Positions 27,582 to 37,209 of a stretch of 64,000 nucleotides of DNA are shown here, piece by piece. This DNA is from an uncultured Nitrospiraceae bacterium (lineage in GTDB: Bacteria; Nitrospirota; Thermodesulfovibrionia; Thermodesulfovibrionales; Dissulfurispiraceae): NCBI GenBank assembly GCA_903822005.1, contig CAIJNL010000025.1, positions 62,001 through 126,000 on the forward strand, in the 5' to 3' direction. The position numbers and the translations under genes are program-made. The notes under the pieces were generated by a model. It had not been told where the DNA came from and did no database searches. It saw nothing but the letters and a program-made list of their open reading frames with translations. Within the stretch, counting starts at the first letter, position 1; every line of letters begins with the position of its first letter.

Positions 27582-27932
27582 ATGATCGAGTACATATTAT
27601 CACAGACAGATGCTATTATGAAGACAGCCCGGGAGACCTATGGAGTAGATCCCATAGTATTCTTCGCTATTTATATCATTTGCACGCCCTTTTTCTATTA
27701 TTCACTGCTTAGAACTATCTCGGCTATAGGCAAGAAAGTCATGAAGGAAGTCATGCTGTGGAGCACAATATTTCTATTGGCAGCCATTGCTCCATTTATT
27801 TACGTTATTTTCTTCGGGCGTAACATTCCCTGGTGGGTATATGGGATTATTGTTATAATAATTATCCAGAGCGTCTATTTCCTGTTCACGCGGATAAAAA
27901 GAAATCAAAATATTGCCGGATTCCGGCCGTAG
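27582..27932 (+). CDS. Small three-helix membrane protein, unknown
   Basis: A 116-residue protein with three hydrophobic segments (about 25-45, 58-76 and 84-102) and basic ends. No family recognised. Weak ribosome-binding site (AAAGG) before the ATG. It stands alone between a minus-strand small membrane protein and another small membrane protein. Confidence 0.6.
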   Translation: MIEYILSQTDAIMKTARETYGVDPIVFFAIYIICTPFFYYSLLRTISAIGKKVMKEVMLWSTIFLLAAIAPFIYVIFFGRNIPWWVYGIIVIIIIQSVYFLFTRIKRNQNIAGFRP

Positions 27933-28059
27933 CCTCTGTCTCTCCTTTGTGATCAATTCAGATTTCTTCGTCAGGCAGAAACGTCCTGATTTTGAGGTTT
28001 CCGCAACCAAGGGTACAATTAAATCAATAATATTAGTCCATGGAAAGGCGGTGAAAGAG

Positions 28060-28221
28060 ATGAACGTGAATATTACAAAGAATATCGGAATGCTTTTGCT
28101 CGGAATCTGGCTCATCCTGATTGGCCTGATGAGTCTGATCGGAGGCGGACCCATAACAATACGTACTTTGCTGGATGTACTCGCTATTGGTGCAGGCGCC
28201 TTTATACTGCTTGGCAAGTAA
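28060..28221 (+). CDS. Very small hydrophobic protein, unknown
   Basis: A 53-residue protein that is almost entirely two hydrophobic helices (GMLLLGIWLILIGLMSLIG and the C-terminal third). GTG at 28051 with AAAGG upstream is an alternative start. It precedes the GAF kinase gene by 27 bp and may share its promoter. The amphipathic spacing and length resemble small bacterial membrane proteins often missed by annotation. Confidence 0.55.
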   Translation: MNVNITKNIGMLLLGIWLILIGLMSLIGGGPITIRTLLDVLAIGAGAFILLGK

Positions 28222-28248
28222 GCTATTAGTGTCATAGGTGAGCGCCTG

Positions 28249-29505
28249 GTGAAATATAATAATCAAAGACCTGACCCTGCATCGGTTGTCAGTTTTGAGA
28301 TGGGCAGCGTCATGCTGAATGACGCGTTGACGCTCGACCAGAGGCTGCAGGAACTGATACCTCTGCTTGCAGGCTTTACCAATGCCGCCAAGTGTTCCAT
28401 CATGCTTATTAACAGCGGCGACATGACCATAGAGGTGAGGGCAGCCACAGACCCGGCCATCATAGGCCTCAAGAGGCAGCTTTCGGACGTTACGATTTCT
28501 ACTAGGGCCCTCATAGACAACGGGCCCTTTCTTTCCAATGCCCGGAAAAGAGAGTTTTTCGAACCGCTCGAAACTTCCCGTTACCAGTCCGGAGATTCCC
28601 TGAGCATTCCGGTGAAGTTTCTTGACAGGAAGATAGGCGTCATAAATTTCACCAACTTTGCAGGCTTGTCCGCGATTGACGGCGAAAAGATAGCGGGCAT
28701 TATGGTCCTGATAAATCATCTGGCCGCATATCTTTATGCCGCCATCAGCAGGGAGCAACTCGAGACCAAGATGCATAAGCTGGAGGAGGCAAACCGGCAG
28801 CTGGTCCAGCTGGCTGAACTGAAGACCAGTCTTACAGGATTCATAGTGCATGACCTGAAGGGGCCTATCAGCACAATCATGGCCAATCTCGACATGCTGA
28901 GCTATGAGTCCCTTGCGCCAAATCAGGCCGAATATGTAGGCCTTGCCACTGAGGATATCTTTAAGCTCCAAAGCATGGTGATGGACATACTGGACGTCCT
29001 GAAACTGGAAGAAGGCACCATCAGCATCTTCCGCGACGACGTTGACATCAGGGCACTGATAGAAAGGGAAGTGGACGCATTCAGGAACGTGCTTGCGCGC
29101 AGGCAGGTATCCGTGGAGATAGACGCGGTTTCAGAGACCTGCTATATAGACGAAAACCTCATCAGCCGTATTATCGTCAATATGCTGCGCAATGCCCTTG
29201 AGCATTCACCCGAGGGCGGACTGATATCCATTACTGCACACTATGACCCTGCCGCAAAAGAGATGGTTGTCGGCATTTCAGACCAGGGCAAAGGCATACC
29301 CGACGCGATAAAGGAGAAGATCTTCGAAAAGTATTATCGCGCGTCGGACGATGCAAAGACCATAAAGACCGGCAGCGGCATGGGGCTTACCTTCTGCAAA
29401 CTCGTTGTAGAGGCGCATGGCGGGGTCATCAAAGTCGAAGATACGGAGACCGGCGGGGCGAGGTTTGTATTCAATCTCCCGCAGACCCTGACAGGGGAAG
29501 TCTGA
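28249..29505 (+). CDS. GAF-domain sensor histidine kinase
   Basis: A 418-residue cytoplasmic kinase. GAF domain (about 20-165), coiled coil, HisKA with phospho-acceptor His in FIVHDLKGPISTIMAN (near 201), and HATPase with NMLRNALEHS, ISDQGKGIPD and GSGMGLTF. GTG start. The response-regulator gene begins 1 bp after its stop, so the two are a cognate pair. The ligand of the GAF domain is unknown. Confidence 0.9.
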   Translation: MKYNNQRPDPASVVSFEMGSVMLNDALTLDQRLQELIPLLAGFTNAAKCSIMLINSGDMTIEVRAATDPAIIGLKRQLSDVTISTRALIDNGPFLSNARKREFFEPLETSRYQSGDSLSIPVKFLDRKIGVINFTNFAGLSAIDGEKIAGIMVLINHLAAYLYAAISREQLETKMHKLEEANRQLVQLAELKTSLTGFIVHDLKGPISTIMANLDMLSYESLAPNQAEYVGLATEDIFKLQSMVMDILDVLKLEEGTISIFRDDVDIRALIEREVDAFRNVLARRQVSVEIDAVSETCYIDENLISRIIVNMLRNALEHSPEGGLISITAHYDPAAKEMVVGISDQGKGIPDAIKEKIFEKYYRASDDAKTIKTGSGMGLTFCKLVVEAHGGVIKVEDTETGGARFVFNLPQTLTGEV

Positions 29506-29506
29506 G

Positions 29507-30688
29507 ATGAGCATAGATATTCATTATCTCAACAGTTTTGTGCTGGTGGTAGACGATGAGCCCTCGATGCGCCGGACCATCGGCAACATGCTGTCGCGCA
29601 TGGGATTCAAAAACATCCTCAACGCGGAAAACGGCAGCGCGGCCTTCTCACTTCTCCAGGTTTCCAAAGTAGACCTTGTCATATCCGATATCAATATGCC
29701 CGAGATGACCGGCACCGAGCTGTACAGGATAATCAGGGCGGACAAGAAACATAAGGACATAAGTTTTGTGTTTGTGACCGCCGAGGTGCGCAGAAACGTG
29801 GTGGCCCGCACTGCTGAAGAAGGGGGCTGCACCTACATCATCAAACCGTTTGTAATGTCTACCCTCGAGGCCAAGATAATGGAGGTGCTCAGGAAGAGGT
29901 TCCAGCCCACTCCGTTTGAGACCCATCTGAAGAATTTCAGGCAGCATATGGAAACTCTCGATATCCTGAAAGCAGAGGAAGAGATCGATAAGGCTTTTGA
30001 AATGGAGCCTGGGTCGCCGACACTCTTTTTCCACAGGGGACAGATAGCCATTCACAAGGGAGCGACCGACAAGGCGATGCACTATTTCCAGGACGCCATA
30101 GACAGAAAGCCCCTTTTTGTGAAGGCCTATGATGCCATGGCCAAGCTGTACGAAGACCAGGGAGACATTGACGCCGCAGTCAAGTATTACGAGACCGCCA
30201 ACAGGATAAGCTCGTCAAATGCCGACAGGCTGGTGACATTGAGCAAACTGTACATAAAGAAAAACGAGCCTGAAAAGGCCGCGGCACTGCTCAAGGGCGC
30301 GGCAAGCAGCATAACTCAGGATGTTGCCATAGCGGGACATCTGGAGGGAGAACTTTACCTTGCCAACGGAGAGAATGAGAAGGCGCTCCAGGTGCTGCTT
30401 GTGGCCCATAAGAAAAGCCCGTCAGACTGCTCGATCATGAAGAGCCTGGCCGAAGCTTACAGGAAGAACAGCAAACCTGAAGAGGCTATTGGCATGTATC
30501 AGGAGATATTGTTCATACTGCCGCATAATGCCGACATCTACCATTTCATAGGAAAGACCTATCTCGAGATGGGAGACAAGACAGCTGCCATCAGTTCCAT
30601 TACCAGGGCATGGGAGATCAACCCTTCATCCAGAGAGATCACGCGTGATCTGAGGGCCCTTGCAGAGAAACAAAAGCTCAATCTTTAA
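29507..30688 (+). CDS. Response regulator with TPR-repeat output
   Basis: A 393-residue protein: receiver domain (about 10-128) with acidic pair D16/D17, phospho-acceptor D61 (ISDINMPEMTG), a Thr in FVTAE and Lys in IIKPF; then about six tetratricopeptide repeats to the C-terminus. No DNA-binding or enzymatic output domain, so phosphorylation probably controls protein-protein contacts. Directly downstream of, and coupled to, its GAF kinase partner. Confidence 0.9.
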   Translation: MSIDIHYLNSFVLVVDDEPSMRRTIGNMLSRMGFKNILNAENGSAAFSLLQVSKVDLVISDINMPEMTGTELYRIIRADKKHKDISFVFVTAEVRRNVVARTAEEGGCTYIIKPFVMSTLEAKIMEVLRKRFQPTPFETHLKNFRQHMETLDILKAEEEIDKAFEMEPGSPTLFFHRGQIAIHKGATDKAMHYFQDAIDRKPLFVKAYDAMAKLYEDQGDIDAAVKYYETANRISSSNADRLVTLSKLYIKKNEPEKAAALLKGAASSITQDVAIAGHLEGELYLANGENEKALQVLLVAHKKSPSDCSIMKSLAEAYRKNSKPEEAIGMYQEILFILPHNADIYHFIGKTYLEMGDKTAAISSITRAWEINPSSREITRDLRALAEKQKLNL

Positions 30689-30833
30689 CACACATTTTGC
30701 CGTTTGCAACGCGAAGCTGCCGCTTGTTCCATACCCCGAATTATTTAAATACAGATAGCGCCTGACAATGCCTGACCCCTTTTCATACCGTTGAAAAATT
30801 GACTTTCCGGAGGTTATCCATTAATTTACATAT

Positions 30834-31811
30834 ATGCTTTCCTATATAGCCAGACGTCTTGTACTGATGATTCCCCTGATCTTCGGCATCACCCTCATCA
30901 GCTTCCTGGTGATACATCTTGCGCCAGGCGGCCCTGTAGAAGTCGAGACGGAGATGTCCATGAAGTCATCGGCCCAGGCATTGGAGAACCTGAAAAAACT
31001 TTATGGTCTGGACAAGCCGCTCCATGAACAGTACATCGACTGGCTCCAGAGGTTTGTCAAACTCGATTTCGGCACTTCTTTTACGGACGGCAAGAAGGTG
31101 CTCGGCAAGATCACCGAGAGAATACCCATAACTCTTACCATAAATTTACTTTCACTCCTGTTCATTTTTTGCATAGCCGTGCCTATAGGCGTGCTGTCGG
31201 CCACGCGGCAATATTCCCTGTTCGACAGGTTCACGACCATCTTTGTCTTTGTCGGCTTCTCGACCCCTCATTTCTGGCTCGCCCTGTTGTGCCAGATACT
31301 TTTTGGCATGACCCTGGGCTGGCTGCCTATTTCGGGCTTCCAGAGCATCGACGTAACCGGTATGGGTTTTCTCGAAAGGGTATGGGACTGGACTGTGCAT
31401 CTGATCCTGCCTGTCGGAATAGGCGCCTTTGCGGGCATGGCCGGACTGAGCCGCTACAGCCGGTCGAGCATGCTTGAAGTCATACGGCAGGATTACATAA
31501 GGACGGCGCGAGCCAAAGGGCTGAGAGAATCACAGGTTATCATTCGTCATGCCCTGAGGAACGCGCTCATGCCAATAGTCACTATTATCGGCCTGGCGGT
31601 GCCGGGGCTTATCGGCGGATCTGTTATTATGGAGACCATTTTTTCGATCCCGGGCATGGGGCAGCTTTTTTATCAGTCGACCATGTCAAGGGATTACCCG
31701 ACAATTATGGGAGTGCTTGTTATCGGCGCCGTACTCACGCTCATCGGCAACTTCCTGGCGGATATTTCCTATGCCATGGTCGATCCGCGGATAAGGATAA
31801 GCAAGGAATAA
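30834..31811 (+). CDS. Oligo/dipeptide-type ABC transporter permease (DppB/OppB family)
   Basis: Inner-membrane permease of 325 residues. N-terminal TM plus periplasmic domain ([19 protein letters not shown]), then five more TMs; the ATPase-contact EAA loop is [20 protein letters not shown], and [24 protein letters not shown] is a typical DppB start. The partner permease starts 3 bp downstream. No substrate-binding protein or ATPase gene is present on either side, which is unusual for this family. Substrate could be peptides, nickel or others. Confidence 0.92.
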   Translation: MLSYIARRLVLMIPLIFGITLISFLVIHLAPGGPVEVETEMSMKSSAQALENLKKLYGLDKPLHEQYIDWLQRFVKLDFGTSFTDGKKVLGKITERIPITLTINLLSLLFIFCIAVPIGVLSATRQYSLFDRFTTIFVFVGFSTPHFWLALLCQILFGMTLGWLPISGFQSIDVTGMGFLERVWDWTVHLILPVGIGAFAGMAGLSRYSRSSMLEVIRQDYIRTARAKGLRESQVIIRHALRNALMPIVTIIGLAVPGLIGGSVIMETIFSIPGMGQLFYQSTMSRDYPTIMGVLVIGAVLTLIGNFLADISYAMVDPRIRISKE

Positions 31812-31814
31812 GAC

Positions 31815-32657
31815 ATGATAAGTATTATATGGAAACGCGTTAAAAACAACCGCACGGCGGTCATTGGACTGTCCGTTATTTTGGCGATTGGAGTGCTTGC
31901 TGTCGGCGCCCCGTTGTTCGCGCCGTATGACTCTTCTGCGATAGATGTGGACAACACCCTTGCCGCGCCGACCTGGTCCCATCCACTCGGCACAGACGAG
32001 CTCGGCAGGGACATCCTTTCGCGGATGATCTGGGGCGGCCGTGTTTCGCTCAAGGTCGGGTTTGTGGCGGTCGGCATCGCAATATCCATCGGAATATTCA
32101 TCGGCGCTCTCGCCGGATTTTACGGGGGCATAATCGATTCTCTGCTGATGAGGTTTGTCGATATGATGCTCTGCTTCCCGACTTTTTTCCTGATTCTCGC
32201 GGTGATAGCAATCGTCGAGCCGAGCATAACCACGATCATGATTGTCATCGGGCTGACCAGCTGGATGGACGTTTCTCGTCTGGTGAGGGCTGAAATACTT
32301 ACACTCAAGGAAAGAGATTTTGTGCTTGCTGCAAGGGCCATCGGCGCCCGTGATTTCAGGGTCATCTTCAGGCATATTCTCCCCAATGCGCTTTCGCCTG
32401 TTTTTGTATCGGCCACCTTTGGGGTTGCTGGAGCTATCCTTACAGAGTCGGGTCTCTCTTTTCTGGGCCTTGGTGTTCAGCCGCCTGATCCAAGCTGGGG
32501 CAATATCCTTTATTCAGGCAAGGACTATATCCTGACGGCCTGGTGGCTCTCGGTCTTTCCGGGACTGGCCATACTCATCTCCGTGCTCTGCTATAACCTT
32601 GTCGGGGAAGGGCTTCGCGATGCACTTGATCCGCGGCTCTGGCGATCGGAGAAGTAG
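31815..32657 (+). CDS. Oligo/dipeptide-type ABC transporter permease (DppC/OppC family)
   Basis: Partner permease of 280 residues with six TMs. The N-terminal cytoplasmic/TM1 segment, the HPLGTDELGRDILSRMIWGGRVSL motif region and the EAA loop (AARAIGARDFRVIFRHILPNAL) are characteristic. It follows dppB-like by 3 bp and precedes glnE by 3 bp, so the three genes are probably one transcript. Confidence 0.92.
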   Translation: MISIIWKRVKNNRTAVIGLSVILAIGVLAVGAPLFAPYDSSAIDVDNTLAAPTWSHPLGTDELGRDILSRMIWGGRVSLKVGFVAVGIAISIGIFIGALAGFYGGIIDSLLMRFVDMMLCFPTFFLILAVIAIVEPSITTIMIVIGLTSWMDVSRLVRAEILTLKERDFVLAARAIGARDFRVIFRHILPNALSPVFVSATFGVAGAILTESGLSFLGLGVQPPDPSWGNILYSGKDYILTAWWLSVFPGLAILISVLCYNLVGEGLRDALDPRLWRSEK

Positions 32658-32660
32658 CGC

Positions 32661-35465
32661 GTGACAGATTTATCAGAACTTCCGGACCCCGAGCGGGCCC
32701 GGAATAATTTAGAATCCTTTCTGTCGGACCATCCGGCGTTCAGGGGCCGGGTCGAGAAATATCATGACCTGGTGGCCACGTTGTTTTCATACAGCCAGTT
32801 TCTGGCCAATTATTGCAGCAACAATCCCGCGGCCCTCTTTGATGCTATCGGCAGCCTCGCAAAGACGGTCGAGAGGGAGGCACTGGCCGAAGAGCTCAGG
32901 GAAGCCTTTGCATCGTGCGGATCAATCAATGAGGGCATGCGTCTTGTCCGCCGCTTCCGCAAGGAAAAGCAGATCGCCATCACCCTCAAGGACATAATGC
33001 ACATGGCGACCCTCCAGGACATAATGCTGGAGATGAGCAACGTCGCCGACGCCGTACTGGCGGAGTCTCTCGTCTTTGTCTCGTCATACCTCGACCAGCG
33101 TTACGGAAAGCCTGAGAAAAACGCGCTGTCGGTCATAGCACTCGGGAAGCTCGGGGCGCAGGAGCTTAATTACAGCTCTGATGTGGACCTTATCTTCGTA
33201 TATCGCACGGACGGAGAGACCACAGGTGCGGAATCGATAGCGGGTGTGATGATAAACCGGGTGTCGGCTGCCGAGTATTATGTGAAGCTGGTCGAGGAAT
33301 TTACAAGGTTTATATCGAGGGACACCGAAGACGGCTTCGCGTTCAGGGTGGACCTGAGGCTCAGGCCGGAAGGGCAGCGAGGCAGCCTTGCGCTCTCGCT
33401 CAGGGGATACGAAGACTATTACGAGGCATGGGGGCAGTTATGGGAAAAAGCGGCGCTCCTGAGGGCCAGGCATATTGCGGGTGATGAGACACTGAGCGAT
33501 GAATTCATCGCTTCCGTTACCCCGTTTATTTACCGGAAGTATCTTGACCTTGACACTATAGATGAGATCAAGCGTATGAAATCTCAGGTTGAACATCTTA
33601 AGAGCGGCACCTTCAGCAGGGACATAAAGCGCGGATACGGTGGAATAAGGGAGATCGAATTTTTCATCCAGATCTTCCAGCTCATGTACGGCGGCAAAGA
33701 ACCCATACTGCGCGACCGGAGCACAATCAAGGCACTGCATCGCCTCGTGCAGAAGGGCCTTGTGGGTTATGAAGACATGCGCAATCTTTCCGACAACTAT
33801 ATCTTTCTCAGAAATCTTGAACACAGGATTCAGCAGCTCAACGATCTGCAGACACACAGCCTGCCTGCCGGCGAAAAGGAACTCGATATACTCGGCAGGA
33901 AGATGGGCTTTGCTGACGGTCAGCTCTTCCTCGCAGAACTCGGCGATCGGCGGAACAAGGTAAGGGCCATTTATGACTCGCTCTTCCAGGGCCAGGACAG
34001 CGGCTCCGGAGAGAATGGCGATACGGACGAAGGAATATTGAGCAGCATCTTCTGGGACGTCGAGATGCCTATCAAGCAGCCGCTCGAGGATGAACTTTCG
34101 AGAAGAAAAGTGCGCGATATAGGCAAGGCCATCCACTATCTTATGCAGATCCGGAACAGTACATATCAGTTCCAGACCATCAGGGGGCGCAGGCTTCTGG
34201 GCGATATCCTGCCGAGGTTTGTCGAGAAGGCCCTCAGCGGCGACAACCCGGATGCGGCACTGTTTCAACTGGTCGGTTTTTCGCGGCTGCTCGCTGTGAG
34301 CGAGTCGTATCTGGAGCCGATTGTTCAAAGGCCCGAACTGATAGACAGCTTCACGTTTGTATTCTCCCATAGTGAATACCTCTCAAAGGTGCTTATGGGC
34401 AACCCCGAATATATGGCGTCACTCGTTGAGGCCGCTGTCAGGAAGAGGAGCCTGGACGAATCACGCAGGGAGATCGAACTGCTGACAGAACGAAAGGGCA
34501 CGCCTGCGGCGATAAGGATATTCAAAAGGCTCGAAGAGATCAGGCTGGGCATACTGATGCTGAATGGCGAGATAGATGTGACCGATTTGATGAGGGGCAT
34601 AAGCACTGTGGCCGAAGCAGTGCTGTGCTCGCTCGTTTCGAACCAGCAGACAGCATTGGGCATAGCGGCCTTCGGCAAGCTCGGGGGCAGGGAGATCATC
34701 TTCAATTCCGACCTCGATATAGTGTTCGTGACGCTGAATGATCCGGACGTCAGGGACATAAAGGACGCCGAAAATCTGCTTAAGATGCTCATGTCTTATA
34801 CAAAAGACGGCGTAGCGTACAAGGTGGACACAAGGCTCAGGCCCGACGGGAACAAAGGGACACTGGTAAGCTCCATCAGGGGGATTTCGGAATATTATCT
34901 GAAAAACGCGCAGCCGTGGGAACTGCAGGCGTTGCTGAAGGCGCGGCCTGTCAGCGGAGACAGGGAAACCATACATGCCTTCCTGAATATGAGGCAGGCG
35001 ACCCTTGCGACCAGGGGCTGCGAGATCACGATCAAAGACATAAGGAACATGCGCGAGAGGATACTTAGGGAGCTCTCAAGGGACTCTGCGTCGTCAGGTG
35101 TGCATGACATCAAGCTTGGCATCGGGGGGCTGGAAGAACTTGAATTCGCGGTGCAGTATCTTCAGCTAAGACACTGCGCAAAGGTGCCCAGGGTCGCTTC
35201 CACCAATACCATGGATGCGATTGACCGGCTGGGCGAAGCAGGTATCATTCCTGATTCAGACGCGGAGGTTCTGCACAATATTTATCTCTTTTACCGGACC
35301 ATAGAGACAACGCTCAAACTGCGCAATGAAACCACCCTGAAAGAAGGAAGCGATACGGTCCGGAGCGTTGCGGTCCTGACAGGTCTTTCCGAAGACAAGC
35401 TGGTAAAGCAGATCAGCAGGGACAGGAAAAAGGTCAAGGCCTTTATAGACAGCCTTGCTGACTGA
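32661..35465 (+). CDS. glnE: Glutamine synthetase adenylyltransferase/deadenylylase
   Basis: Bifunctional nitrogen-control enzyme that adds and removes AMP on glutamine synthetase. The two nucleotidyltransferase domains are both intact: N-terminal SSDVDLIF (172-179) and C-terminal NSDLDIVFV (about 683-691), with helical linker and GlnD-regulatory domains between. Its 934 residues are close to the 946 of E. coli GlnE. GTG start with GGAGAAG upstream. Placement behind peptide/nickel-type permease genes is unusual; control of glutamine synthetase by nitrogen status would fit a peptide-uptake link (inference). Confidence 0.95.
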   Translation: MTDLSELPDPERARNNLESFLSDHPAFRGRVEKYHDLVATLFSYSQFLANYCSNNPAALFDAIGSLAKTVEREALAEELREAFASCGSINEGMRLVRRFRKEKQIAITLKDIMHMATLQDIMLEMSNVADAVLAESLVFVSSYLDQRYGKPEKNALSVIALGKLGAQELNYSSDVDLIFVYRTDGETTGAESIAGVMINRVSAAEYYVKLVEEFTRFISRDTEDGFAFRVDLRLRPEGQRGSLALSLRGYEDYYEAWGQLWEKAALLRARHIAGDETLSDEFIASVTPFIYRKYLDLDTIDEIKRMKSQVEHLKSGTFSRDIKRGYGGIREIEFFIQIFQLMYGGKEPILRDRSTIKALHRLVQKGLVGYEDMRNLSDNYIFLRNLEHRIQQLNDLQTHSLPAGEKELDILGRKMGFADGQLFLAELGDRRNKVRAIYDSLFQGQDSGSGENGDTDEGILSSIFWDVEMPIKQPLEDELSRRKVRDIGKAIHYLMQIRNSTYQFQTIRGRRLLGDILPRFVEKALSGDNPDAALFQLVGFSRLLAVSESYLEPIVQRPELIDSFTFVFSHSEYLSKVLMGNPEYMASLVEAAVRKRSLDESRREIELLTERKGTPAAIRIFKRLEEIRLGILMLNGEIDVTDLMRGISTVAEAVLCSLVSNQQTALGIAAFGKLGGREIIFNSDLDIVFVTLNDPDVRDIKDAENLLKMLMSYTKDGVAYKVDTRLRPDGNKGTLVSSIRGISEYYLKNAQPWELQALLKARPVSGDRETIHAFLNMRQATLATRGCEITIKDIRNMRERILRELSRDSASSGVHDIKLGIGGLEELEFAVQYLQLRHCAKVPRVASTNTMDAIDRLGEAGIIPDSDAEVLHNIYLFYRTIETTLKLRNETTLKEGSDTVRSVAVLTGLSEDKLVKQISRDRKKVKAFIDSLAD

Positions 35466-35485
35466 GCCGGCCCGGCCGGGAATCG

Positions 35486-35518
35486 AAAAAATGCCGGACG
35501 GCAAGAGAGCCATCCGGC
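35486..35518 (-). terminator. Intrinsic terminator of the minus-strand DUF4337-like gene
   Basis: Stem 35493-35502 / 35509-35518 with one mismatch; on the minus strand it is followed by six T (complement of AAAAAA at 35486-35491). It sits between the convergent glnE and the DUF4337-like gene and may also stop glnE read-through. Confidence 0.65.
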
Positions 35519-35535
35519 TTCCAGAAAAATCCCGG

Positions 35536-36102
35536 TTAAAAGAACAGCAGATAGGCGTTTGAAAAATAGACCACCCAGCCGCTTACTGTAGCCAGGCCTG
35601 CATACCACAGAGGTTTCTTTTTAGTTATGGCGGCAACGGACGACAGCACTATGGCTATCTGGAGGAAGATCAGACTCATGCTGAGGTTGCCCGACATCAG
35701 CTGAGACAGGTCCTTCTTTTTTGCCAGTCCCCTGGCTTCGGCCATGATCTCGGCCTTTTCGGTGTCATAGCGCTTTATATTTTTGTCATAATCCGCGATC
35801 GTCTTTTTGTATTTTTCCATCAGCGACCCCGATATCTTGCCATGCAGCCCTGCCAGCTCGAGTTCGAGCTTTGCCTTCTGCATTTCGTATGTATGGCCTT
35901 TTATGCTTTTTGCCTGATAAAAGGCCCATTGGTCCGTTTCATGCCCCTGGGCCAGTATCGCCCTCGTAGAATACTTGCCCATGAACATGGTCGTTACCGC
36001 CGCGAAAACAGCGAGAAACGCGGTAGTCAGCGCCAGCCATGTTATCCATGTCTCTTTCTTTTCGGGTTCTTTTTTTTCAGCAACTTTTTTTTCTTCGGAC
36101 AT
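35536..36102 (-). CDS. DUF4337-like membrane protein
   Basis: A 188-residue protein: acidic/basic N-terminus (MSEEKKVAEKKEPEKKE), one TM (about 20-40), a central helical, Lys/Glu-rich coiled region (about 45-125), and two C-terminal TMs. This layout matches the DUF4337 family of bacterial membrane proteins with unknown function. The ATG at 36102 is preceded by AGGAG at a slightly long spacing; a GTG at 36111 is possible. Confidence 0.75.
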   Translation of the reverse strand: MSEEKKVAEKKEPEKKETWITWLALTTAFLAVFAAVTTMFMGKYSTRAILAQGHETDQWAFYQAKSIKGHTYEMQKAKLELELAGLHGKISGSLMEKYKKTIADYDKNIKRYDTEKAEIMAEARGLAKKKDLSQLMSGNLSMSLIFLQIAIVLSSVAAITKKKPLWYAGLATVSGWVVYFSNAYLLFF

Positions 36103-36569
36103 ATAATTCACAAGCTCCTGTTTATCAAGATTGAAACCGGGCAGCCCTGCCCGATGCCCCGCATCCCGGTTGAGGCCGCAAATGCCGCATAATCGGCAAT
36201 AGCACTCTCTTCCGATTTTTGAGTTCAATGATTATAAAGTGGCGTGAGGGCTCAAGTCAATAATTGTCAATTAATGGGGCATTTGCGTTAGGCAGAGGCG
36301 AATAAAACTGACCCCGTGTTTTCAAACACTAAAGGCGAAGGACGAGACCAGACAGCAGGAATGATTTATTTAACTGCAATATAAGGCATTAAATTCAATG
36401 TTATATATTCATTTTCTTGCGCGATAAAAGGCCTGTTTGCGGTCATATGGAGCCATCCGGGGATTGAATGACTTAATGTCGATTGGGATTTTTTGATAGC
36501 TGACAGTATAAGGTTATACTTTATTTAATACTGAATGAGCTTATGATAAATGAACAGGGAGGGTATGTC
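36103..36569. other. Intergenic region between divergent genes
   Basis: Promoter region for the DUF4337-like (minus) and CBS (plus) genes. It contains one copy of a short CTGACCCCGT word (36308-36317) that also occurs at 24654 and, with one change, at 30772. No RNA gene or further ORF is supported. Confidence 0.4.
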
Positions 36570-37019
36570 ATGAAGATTGTCAGGGACATTTTAGGCAAGA
36601 AAGAGCAGAAGGAAATTTGGTCGGTCAGACCCGAGTCAACCGTATTCGATGCCCTTATGCTTCTCAAGCAGAAAGAGATTGGCGCATTGATGGTCATGGA
36701 CGGGAAGGGCAAGGTCGTCGGAATTTTCTCCGAGAGAGACTATGCCCGCAAGATTATCCTTAAAGGAAAGGCTTCGAAGGATACTGCGGTGGAAGAGATA
36801 ATGACGCCGGCGAATAAAATGTATACGGTAAAACCTGATACTCCAATAGATCACTGCATGGCGCTAATCACTGAGAGACATATCAGGCATATACCAGTTT
36901 TTGACAAAGACAAATTTGTGGGAATTGTATCTATCGGCGATGTTATGAAATCCGTTATTGCCGACAGGGAAGACATCATAGAACATTTAAACAACTACAT
37001 TGCAGGGACATATATGTAA
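36570..37019 (+). CDS. CBS-domain-pair protein
   Basis: A 149-residue protein consisting of two CBS domains (about 5-65 and 72-130) that together bind an adenine nucleotide. Typical motifs: GALMVMDGKGKVVGIFSERDYAR and HIPVFDKDKFVGIVSIGDVMK. The ATG at 36570 follows GGGAGGG. Monocistronic, with a terminator 60 bp downstream. Its target is unknown. Confidence 0.9.
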   Translation: MKIVRDILGKKEQKEIWSVRPESTVFDALMLLKQKEIGALMVMDGKGKVVGIFSERDYARKIILKGKASKDTAVEEIMTPANKMYTVKPDTPIDHCMALITERHIRHIPVFDKDKFVGIVSIGDVMKSVIADREDIIEHLNNYIAGTYM

Positions 37020-37080
37020 TATTTGACAAACGGGAATAACCTGCGGAAGTTAAAAAAAATATCTGATGGCGCCCCATAAT

Positions 37081-37111
37081 GCTGATTGCCGAGCAGGCAA
37101 TCGGCATTTTT
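37081..37111 (+). terminator. Intrinsic terminator after the CBS gene
   Basis: GCTGATTGCC-GAGCA-GGCAATCGGC (37081-37105) forms a 10-bp stem with one wobble pair, followed by ATTTTT. Confidence 0.75.
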
Positions 37112-37209
37112 AAATTCAGATTTTCCCGCCCGGGCGAACTTCAGTGATTTAATGTAAAATATATTCAGTAATAATCAAATCCGGGATAAATTGCAGAGAG
37201 AGGTGTTTC

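Noticed and set aside
28033-28971. A 312-codon minus-strand reading frame
   Set aside because: Opposite to the GAF kinase gene and the small hydrophobic protein gene; the composition is not protein-like.
33438-34370. A 310-codon minus-strand reading frame
   Set aside because: Entirely inside glnE, with no ribosome-binding site or known domain.
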